The notes below the pieces were generated by a model that saw nothing but the letters and a program-made list of their open reading frames with translations, did no database searches and was not told the origin of the DNA. Below, one piece after another: positions 57,710 through 64,000 of a stretch of 64,000 nt of DNA (positions within the stretch are counted from its first letter, which is position 1; each line of letters begins with the position of its first letter). This DNA comes from an uncultured Lachnoclostridium sp. (lineage in GTDB: Bacteria; Bacillota; Clostridia; Lachnospirales; Lachnospiraceae), in the NCBI GenBank assembly GCA_948330435.1, contig CAOJBY010000018.1, positions 1-64,000 on the forward strand, written 5' to 3'. The position numbers and the translations under genes were made by a program.

Positions 57710-60700
57710 TTAACTTTCTTCTATCTCACTGTGAAGCTGCTGCAGAGATTTTACTTCCAGCTTACCACTCTTTTCTTTTACCTTACGAATCCCCTCTACC
57801 GTTGCAATAGCCGCTGCCATAGTAGTCATATAAGGAATCTTGCCTTTAATGGCTGCTTTTCGAATATAGCTGTCATCGTATCTGCTTTCCTTTCCCGAGG
57901 GCGTATTTACAATTAATTGAATCTCTCCGTTGGCAATGGCATCCATAATGTTGGGACGCCCTTCCTGAAGTTTTTTGATTTTTTTAGCGGGAATTCCATC
58001 TGCCACAATCATATCATAAGTACGTCCTGTGGCCATAATAGAGAATCCATCTTTGTGGAAGCCTCTTGCCACCTGTAGAACCTCCGGTTTATCCCGATCG
58101 CTGACACTGATAAGCACGGTACCTGACAGTGGCAGACAGGTCTGCGTGGCTTCCTGAGACTTATAGAATGCCTCACCAAAATTGGAGGCAAGTCCAAGCA
58201 CCTCCCCAGTAGAACGCATTTCCGGTCCCAGAAGTGGATCTACCTCCTGGAACATATTGAATGGGAACACAGCCTCTTTTACACCATAATGATGGAAGTG
58301 ATGCTCTTTTAAACCCGGAACAGGCGAGGGAGTGCCTGTCAGTTCTTCTGTAATAACCTGCGTAGCAAGCTGTACCATCTGAATGTTGCAGACTTTGGAT
58401 ACCAAAGGCACGGTTCTTGAAGCTCTCGGATTAGCTTCCAGAACAAATACCTTTCCACCCTCAATGGCATACTGCATGTTCATCAGGCCGCATACATGCA
58501 TCTCTTCTGCGATTTTCTTGGTGTATTCCTTAATGGTCTTCAAATTCTCATCTGAAATATTGAGAGATGGCAGGATGCAGGCCGAATCGCCGGAATGTAC
58601 GCCGGCCAGTTCAATATGTTCCATTACAGCCGGAACAAAGGCATGAGTCCCGTCGCAGATGGCATCTGCCTCACACTCCATAGCATGATGCAGGAACCGG
58701 TCAATCAGGATAGGTCGATCAGGTGTCACTCCTACAGCTGCACGCATATAGCCAATCAGGCTTTCCGGATCATGTACAACCTCCATACCGCGGCCGCCCA
58801 GCACATAAGAGGGACGCACCATAACGGGATAACCAATTTTCTCAGCAATGGCAAGTGCTTCGTCTGCATTTACAGCCATACCTGCTTCTGGCATAGGAAT
58901 GTTAAGCTTCTCCATAATGGCACGAAACCGATCCCGATCCTCCGCCAGGTCAATGATCTCCGGGCTGGTACCTAAGATCCGCACACCATTCTTCTCAAGC
59001 TCCGCCGCCAGATTCAGAGGTGTCTGTCCGCCAAACTGGGCAATTACACCTGCAGGCTTCTCTTTCTCGTGGATGCTTAACACATCCTCCAAAGTCAGCG
59101 GCTCAAAATACAGCTTATCGGAGGTATCATAATCTGTAGAAACCGTCTCCGGATTGCAATTTACAATAATTGTCTCGAACCCCAGTTTTTTAAGAGCAAT
59201 GGCTGCATGAACACAACAATAGTCAAATTCAATTCCCTGACCTATGCGATTGGGCCCACCGCCTAAGATCATAATCTTTGGTCGATCCGTGTTTACCGTG
59301 CTGTGATCCGGTGCATTATAGGTAGAGTAATAATAAGCATTATCTTTGGTGCCACTCACATGAACCCTTTCCCAGGCTTCTGTTACACCAATTGAAATCC
59401 TGGCTTTGCGGATCTTTTCCTCCGGAACATCCAGAATCTGACTTAAGTACCGATCCGAAAATCCATCCTCTTTTGCCCGCTTCAGATCTGCGGCTTCTGG
59501 AACCTGTCCATGGCTGGATGCAATAAGTGATTCCTCCTCTTCTACCAGTTCTTTCATCTGCTCAATAAAATAATGCTTTATTTTTGTCAGATCATAAAGT
59601 TCTTCCACGGTTGCACCCTTGCGAAGAGCTTCATACATAACAAACTGCCGTTCACTGGTAACCCCATGGAGCATTTTCAAAAGTTCCCGCTTGGTTTTAT
59701 CATGAAAGTCCTTGGCAAAGCCCAAACCATAACGTCCGTTTTCCAGGCTGCGGACAGCTTTCTGGAAAGCTTCCTTGTAAGTCTTTCCAATGCTCATAAC
59801 CTCGCCGACGGCACGCATCTGTGTTCCCAACTTGTCCTCCACGCCCTTGAACTTTTCAAAGGCCCAACGGGCAAACTTGATCACCACATAGTCCCCGTCC
59901 GGCACATAACGGTCAAGGGTTCCATATTTGCCACAAGGAATTTCATCCAGGGTCAGGCCGGAAGCAAGCATGGCAGATACCAACGCAATGGGAAAGCCGG
60001 TTGCCTTGGAAGCCAGTGCGGAGGAACGGGAGGTTCTGGGGTTGATCTCAATGACAATATCCCGATCCGTCACCGGATCATGAGCCCACTGTACATTGGT
60101 CCCACCGATGACCTGAATTGCTTCCGCAATCTTATAGGACTTTTGCTGAAGACGTTTCTGCACCTCCTCGGAAATAGTCAGCATGGGAGCGGAACAGAAA
60201 GAATCTCCCGTATGCACGCCAAGGGGATCGATATTTTCGATAAAGCAGACTGTAATAATATTATTCTTACTGTCACGAACTACCTCTAACTCAAGCTCTT
60301 CCCAGCCAAGGATGGACTCTTCTACCAATACCTGACCTACCAGGCTGGCCTGAAGACCCCTTGCGGTAACGGTCTTAAGCTCCTCCACATTGTAAACCAG
60401 GCCACCACCCGCGCCACCCATGGTGTAGGCAGGACGCAGAACCACCGGATATCCAAGCTTCTCTGCGATAGCTACCGCTTCGTCTACGCTGTAAGCCACT
60501 TCGCTCCTGGCCATCTCAATGCCAAGGCTGTCCATGGTATGCTTAAACTCAATACGGTCCTCCCCACGCTCAATGGCATCCACCTGAACACCAATTACCT
60601 TCACTCCATACTTGTCCAAAACACCTTTTTTCGAAAGCTCCGAGCAAAGATTAAGACCGGATTGTCCGCCGAGATTTGGCAATAAGGCATCTGGTCTTTC

Positions 60701-60940
60701 TTTCTCAATAATCTGTGTCAGCCGTTCCACATTAAGCGGCTCAATATAGGTTACGTCAGCAGTTCCGGGATCGGTCATAATGGTGGCCGGGTTGGAATTT
60801 ACCAGCACAATCTCATATCCCAATTTTCTTAAAGCTTTGCAGGCCTGAGTGCCGGAATAGTCAAACTCGCAGGCCTGTCCGATGATAATGGGACCAGAGC
60901 CGATAATCAGAACCTTGTGAATGTCGTTTCTTTTGCTCAT
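57710..60940 (-). CDS. carB: Carbamoyl-phosphate synthase large subunit
   Basis: 1076 residues, full CarB length. Two ATP-grasp halves are visible, each starting with a GxGPIxIGQ-type motif (VLIIGSGPIIIGQACEFDYSG near residues 10-30, and ILGGGPNRIGQGIEFDYC near 555-572), with GGAGGGLVYN-like and EVNPRASRTVPLVSK-like segments. A C-terminal MGS allosteric domain begins near 935. It makes carbamoyl phosphate for pyrimidines and arginine. The partner carA is not next to it. It has an AAAGGAG RBS. Confidence 0.97.
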   Translation of the reverse strand: MSKRNDIHKVLIIGSGPIIIGQACEFDYSGTQACKALRKLGYEIVLVNSNPATIMTDPGTADVTYIEPLNVERLTQIIEKERPDALLPNLGGQSGLNLCSELSKKGVLDKYGVKVIGVQVDAIERGEDRIEFKHTMDSLGIEMARSEVAYSVDEAVAIAEKLGYPVVLRPAYTMGGAGGGLVYNVEELKTVTARGLQASLVGQVLVEESILGWEELELEVVRDSKNNIITVCFIENIDPLGVHTGDSFCSAPMLTISEEVQKRLQQKSYKIAEAIQVIGGTNVQWAHDPVTDRDIVIEINPRTSRSSALASKATGFPIALVSAMLASGLTLDEIPCGKYGTLDRYVPDGDYVVIKFARWAFEKFKGVEDKLGTQMRAVGEVMSIGKTYKEAFQKAVRSLENGRYGLGFAKDFHDKTKRELLKMLHGVTSERQFVMYEALRKGATVEELYDLTKIKHYFIEQMKELVEEEESLIASSHGQVPEAADLKRAKEDGFSDRYLSQILDVPEEKIRKARISIGVTEAWERVHVSGTKDNAYYYSTYNAPDHSTVNTDRPKIMILGGGPNRIGQGIEFDYCCVHAAIALKKLGFETIIVNCNPETVSTDYDTSDKLYFEPLTLEDVLSIHEKEKPAGVIAQFGGQTPLNLAAELEKNGVRILGTSPEIIDLAEDRDRFRAIMEKLNIPMPEAGMAVNADEALAIAEKIGYPVMVRPSYVLGGRGMEVVHDPESLIGYMRAAVGVTPDRPILIDRFLHHAMECEADAICDGTHAFVPAVMEHIELAGVHSGDSACILPSLNISDENLKTIKEYTKKIAEEMHVCGLMNMQYAIEGGKVFVLEANPRASRTVPLVSKVCNIQMVQLATQVITEELTGTPSPVPGLKEHHFHHYGVKEAVFPFNMFQEVDPLLGPEMRSTGEVLGLASNFGEAFYKSQEATQTCLPLSGTVLISVSDRDKPEVLQVARGFHKDGFSIMATGRTYDMIVADGIPAKKIKKLQEGRPNIMDAIANGEIQLIVNTPSGKESRYDDSYIRKAAIKGKIPYMTTMAAAIATVEGIRKVKEKSGKLEVKSLQQLHSEIEES

Positions 60941-60963
60941 AGTTATTCTCCTTTATAAATTAG

Positions 60964-61005
60964 CAGGGCACAGCATATGAATCTATGCTGCTTTGCCATG
61001 CCCTG
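60964..61005 (-). promoter_or_regulatory. Nested hairpins between dtd and carB
   Basis: CAGGGCA at 60964-60970 pairs with TGCCCTG at 60999-61005, and inside it CAGCATA (60971-60977) pairs with TATGCTG (60984-60990). No long T run follows on the minus strand. It may terminate dtd weakly or control carB. Confidence 0.45.
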
Positions 61006-61016
61006 TTTATAAGCTA

Positions 61017-61451
61017 CTACTCTAAAATAATCGTAAAAGGTCCATCGTTAACAAGCTCCACCTTCATATCTGCACCAAAGCTTCCCTGTTGAACCTGAGG
61101 CACCTGACTTTTACAACTCTCAATGATATATTCATAAAGCTCCTCTGCAACTTTCGGATCTCCTGCATTGGTAAAACCAGGGCGGTTGCCGTGACTACAG
61201 TCAGCGTAAAGAGTAAACTGAGATACCAGCAGCAATTCCCCTTCCACATCTTTTAAAGAAAGGTTGATTTTTCCGTTTTCATCGGAAAATATCCGAAGGC
61301 CAAGCATTTTCTTTACGAGACGGTCCGCTTCTGCTTTTGTATCCCCCCGGCCCACGCCGATGAGGACCAGGAAGCCTTTTCCAATATTTCCAATAACAGT
61401 CCCATCCACCGTTACCGATGCATGGGACACTCTCTGTATGACAAATTTCAT
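61017..61451 (-). CDS. dtd: D-aminoacyl-tRNA deacylase
   Basis: 144 residues. MKFVIQRVSHASVTVDG at the start, SQFTLYADCSHGNRPGFTNAGDP near residues 77-99 and VNDGPFTIILE at the end are DTD signatures. It removes D-amino acids and glycine from mischarged tRNA. It lies ten bases after the next upstream minus-strand gene and probably shares its operon. Confidence 0.95.
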   Translation of the reverse strand: MKFVIQRVSHASVTVDGTVIGNIGKGFLVLIGVGRGDTKAEADRLVKKMLGLRIFSDENGKINLSLKDVEGELLLVSQFTLYADCSHGNRPGFTNAGDPKVAEELYEYIIESCKSQVPQVQQGSFGADMKVELVNDGPFTIILE

Positions 61452-61460
61452 ATAAACTTC

Positions 61461-62099
61461 CTATATTCTTTCGTGTTCTTTTTCTTTATATGTAATAAAT
61501 TCCCGAATTACATGGATTGTACCATCTATGCCAAGTGTGCTTGTATTCAAACACAAATCATATCCGGCGGCATCTCCCCACTTTTTACTGGTATAGTAAT
61601 TATAATAGCTGGCTCGACCCTTATCGGTCTTGCGGATCAGATCCTTTGCCTTGGCATCGGTAAGATCATGCCGTCTGGCGATCCGGACAATTCGAGACTG
61701 AAGATCCGCATGGAGAAATATATTCACCACATTGGATACACCCTCTAATGCATAGTCGGCACATCTTCCTACGATCACGCAGGGACCTTCGGACGCAATC
61801 TTTTTAATACTGTCAAACTGTGCCAGAAAAACCTTATGATTCAAAGGCATTTCAGAAAATGCAGCAGAAGAATATCCCGTAGAATAGGTATCCATTACAA
61901 GAGAATACAAAAAGCTGTTGGTAGGCTTCTCATCATGATTCTCAAAAAGTTCCCGACATAAACCACTGTCCTTGGCAGCCCTGGATAAAAGTTCTTTATC
62001 ATAGCAGGGAATCCCTAGCTCCTCTGCCAACTTGATTCCAATATCATGACCACCGCTTCCGTACTGACGTCCAATTGTAATAACTGTATTATTTGCCAT
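61461..62099 (-). CDS. Cytidylate kinase-like protein
   Basis: 212 residues. The P-loop ITIGRQYGSGGHDIGIKLAEEL near residues 7-28 and the VIVGRCADYAL segment near 111-121 match the cytidylate-kinase-like family (AAK6), which differs from true CMP kinase Cmk. The substrate is unknown. It sits between an amidase and dtd, all on the minus strand. Confidence 0.87.
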   Translation of the reverse strand: MANNTVITIGRQYGSGGHDIGIKLAEELGIPCYDKELLSRAAKDSGLCRELFENHDEKPTNSFLYSLVMDTYSTGYSSAAFSEMPLNHKVFLAQFDSIKKIASEGPCVIVGRCADYALEGVSNVVNIFLHADLQSRIVRIARRHDLTDAKAKDLIRKTDKGRASYYNYYTSKKWGDAAGYDLCLNTSTLGIDGTIHVIREFITYKEKEHERI

Positions 62100-62139
62100 A
62101 ATGGTATTCGCTCCTTTCTGAATCTATATTATGCATAGA

Positions 62140-62901
62140 TTACTCACTTTTTTCCAGACTCATAATAATGCCCTTTGCAATACCTTTTGCGATATCGTTC
62201 TGATAGTTATCATCTGCCATACTCTGAGCTTCGCCGTCATTACTTAAATATCCGACCTCTACCAAAACAGAGGGCATCTCCGTATTGGAAACAATACTGT
62301 AGTCACCTTCCTTTACACCACCGTCAGAAGTGCCGCTTTCTTTTACCAGAGCATCTTCTATCATCTCCGCCAAATAAGCACTCTGTTTACTGTCTTTCTT
62401 ATAGTGGCTGATAGCACCGGACACACCGGTATCCTCGGAATATCCGCAGTGTATACTTACCAGAAGATCTGCCCCGGAAGTATTGGCACTCTGTACCCGC
62501 TCTTCTTTTGACATCCTTGAGTCATCCTCACGAAGCATAACTACCTGACAGCCCTGACTTTCCAGCATAACCTTAAGCTTGGCACAGATATCCAGCGTCA
62601 CTTGCTTCTCTGCTGTCTCTCCCGCCGTCATGCCAACATCTTCTCCGCCATGGCCTGGATCCAGGGCAATTACAAAAGTTCCATTTTTTGAGGCAATGGT
62701 TTTCGAACCGCCGGAAACGAACTTTGTAATTAGAAAAACAATTAACCCTACAATCATCAAGGCCCCGAGGATCATACCAATAATGAGCATCATTCGCTTT
62801 CTCTTTTTACGTTTCAGTGCTTCCTGACGTCTCCTTTTGGCTTCCATCCTCCGTCGGCGTTCCGCCGGACTCATCTCTTTTTTTCTTTCGTTATGCTCCA
62901 T
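62140..62901 (-). CDS. N-acetylmuramoyl-L-alanine amidase (Amidase_3)
   Basis: About 253 residues. A basic N-terminus (RRRRMEAKRRRQEALKRKKRKR) precedes a membrane span near residues 37-59. The Amidase_3 domain follows with zinc ligands in IALDPGHGGEDVG near 80-92, ETAEKQVTLDI, LVSIHCGYSED near 147-157, and VLVEVGYLSND near 212-222, which holds the catalytic Glu. It cuts the stem peptide from muramic acid outside the cell. ATG 62901 is preferred, because the GGGGG at 62914-62918 touches the ATG at 62913. Confidence 0.9.
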   Translation of the reverse strand: MEHNERKKEMSPAERRRRMEAKRRRQEALKRKKRKRMMLIIGMILGALMIVGLIVFLITKFVSGGSKTIASKNGTFVIALDPGHGGEDVGMTAGETAEKQVTLDICAKLKVMLESQGCQVVMLREDDSRMSKEERVQSANTSGADLLVSIHCGYSEDTGVSGAISHYKKDSKQSAYLAEMIEDALVKESGTSDGGVKEGDYSIVSNTEMPSVLVEVGYLSNDGEAQSMADDNYQNDIAKGIAKGIIMSLEKSE

Positions 62902-62919
62902 TGTTACATTCATCCCCCA

Positions 62920-64000
62920 TTATTTTTCCCATTTTTCGCAGAGAGCCTGTAGCTGATCCGCAAGTTTTGCCAGATCTTTGTTAGCCCAACCTTTACTCCG
63001 ATCAATCAGACGCATGAGCCTCTTGCCAACCTCTACCAATCTATCATATACGGTAGATACCGGTTTTGCAAGCTTTTTATCTTTCTCTAAGCGAATCTTA
63101 TTGCCAACTTCCAGATGAGTATTGGTAATCAAATCATAACAGCCGCCACTGTAAGGTGCTCTTGCATCATATCCATAATTTGCTTCCAGGCACTCTACAA
63201 ATCGATCACAAATTGCATCCTCTCCATGAACCACGAAAACTCTTTTAGGCTTTTTCTCAAAGCCCTGAATCCAGGAAATAAGTCCATCCTTATCCGCATG
63301 TCCGCTAATCCCCGCCAACCTACAGATTTTAGCCCGTATCTCAATCTCCTCACCAAAAAGCTTCACAGTCTTGGCACCCTCTGCAATGGCCCGACCAAGG
63401 GTTCCTACAGCCTGATATCCTACAAAGAGAATGGTGCTGTCCTGTCTCCAGAGATTATGCTTCAGATGATGACGAATACGCCCGGCCTCACACATACCTG
63501 ATGCAGACAGAATAACCTTTGGTTCATCATCAAAATTAATGGCTTTGGATTCATCGCTTGTAATGGACAAGTTCAATCCTGGGAAAGAAATAGGATTGAC
63601 TCCTCTTTTTACAAGAGCCAGGGTTTCATCGTCAAAGCATTCATACATATTTTTATTAAAAATAGTCGTTGCCTGAACTGCAAGAGGACTGTCTACATAA
63701 ACAGGAAAGCCTTCGTGCCCTTTCACAAGCCCTTTCTCTTTAATCTCCCGTAGAAAATACAGCATCTCCTGGGTTCTTCCTACTGCAAAGGACGGAATTA
63801 CCACATTGCCGCCCCGATCAAAAGTCTCCTGCAAGATCTCCGTAAGAGCATCCACATAATTCAGGTGGGCCCCATGATTCCGATCTCCGTAGGTGGATTC
63901 CATTACCACATAGTCTGCCTCCGTCACGCAATTGGGATCCTTTAAAATAGGCTGATTACGATTACCAATGTCGCCGGAAAAGACGATTTTACGTTCTTCC
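62920..64000 (-). CDS. Beta-CASP metallo-beta-lactamase fold ribonuclease-like protein (5' end beyond window)
   Basis: The last 360 or so residues are visible. The frame is open to the window edge, with GDIGNRNQPIL upstream, so the GTG at 63927 is an internal Val. YGDRNH, PSFAVGRTQEMLYFL, VYVDSPLAVQATTIF, SASGMCEAGRIRHHL, SGHADKDGL and VFVVHGE are the metal-binding and beta-CASP motifs of the YsaR/RNase-J-unrelated CPSF-like group. The C-terminal extension is helical. It probably cleaves RNA. Confidence 0.9.
   Translation of the reverse strand, partial: EERKIVFSGDIGNRNQPILKDPNCVTEADYVVMESTYGDRNHGAHLNYVDALTEILQETFDRGGNVVIPSFAVGRTQEMLYFLREIKEKGLVKGHEGFPVYVDSPLAVQATTIFNKNMYECFDDETLALVKRGVNPISFPGLNLSITSDESKAINFDDEPKVILSASGMCEAGRIRHHLKHNLWRQDSTILFVGYQAVGTLGRAIAEGAKTVKLFGEEIEIRAKICRLAGISGHADKDGLISWIQGFEKKPKRVFVVHGEDAICDRFVECLEANYGYDARAPYSGGCYDLITNTHLEVGNKIRLEKDKKLAKPVSTVYDRLVEVGKRLMRLIDRSKGWANKDLAKLADQLQALCEKWEK

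Noticed and set aside
1..64000. tRNA or rRNA genes
   Set aside because: No cloverleaf-like or rRNA-like segments were recognised by eye. A tRNAscan run would settle it.

Overview
The window is chromosomal DNA of a spore-forming, low-to-mid GC Gram-positive bacterium, most probably a member of the Lachnospiraceae (Clostridia). The evidence is the sporulation set (yqfC-yqfD, ylbJ, a BofC-like protein), meso-diaminopimelate dehydrogenase, Firmicutes-type LexA boxes, RecU, and the rplU-prp-rpmA-obgE-yhbY-nadD-yqeK-rsfS cluster with an L27 that carries a Prp cleavage site. No rRNA, tRNA or CRISPR array was seen.

Bases 1 to about 3745 are the right part of an integrative mobilizable element related to Tn916. 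It holds an FtsK-like coupling protein with a damaged start, an unusual relaxase/Rep (HUH nuclease plus SF3 helicase) preceded by two perfect hairpins, a Tn916-type Xis, and a Tn916-type integrase that seems to lack most of its arm-binding domain although arm-type sites remain next to it. After ddh comes a two-gene AAA ATPase/RloB module (AbiL-like), a likely phage-defence island, with its own promoter.

From 7 to 33 kb lies a mostly co-directional housekeeping region. It covers sporulation (yqfC, yqfD, ylbJ, BofC-like), ribosome and RNA maturation (phoH, ybeY, rsmD, rsmF-like and rsuA/rluA-type enzymes), cofactor and amino acid metabolism (coaD, 5-FTHF cyclo-ligase, proA), envelope genes (flippase, M23 peptidase, patatin), a small alarmone synthetase and recU. 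From 33.3 to 39.1 kb is a partial histidine operon behind a consensus promoter whose -10 sits inside a palindrome. It encodes two fusions: HisZ-HisG, and a HisA/HisF-like half barrel joined to HisI-HisE. hisC, hisH, hisA and hisF are not in the window. Two large membrane proteins of glycosyltransferase-like families follow. From 42.8 to 52.5 kb is the radical SAM/DUF2344/RNase G/L21-L27/Obg/NadD/RsfS ribosome-assembly block.

At about 52.5 to 57 kb the coding strand switches: genes to the left are mainly on +, genes to the right mainly on -, so the two arms converge. This zone holds lexA with its own SOS box, a XerS-like recombinase whose leader contains a dif-like palindrome, a small LysM membrane protein with a consensus promoter packed with LexA-box-like elements (a YneA/SosA-type division inhibitor candidate), and an Hpt protein. 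The pattern fits a replication terminus or dif region, although whole-chromosome skew is needed to prove that. The right end carries ttcA, a carB without carA, dtd, a cytidylate-kinase-like gene, an amidase and a beta-CASP metallo-beta-lactamase protein cut by the window edge.
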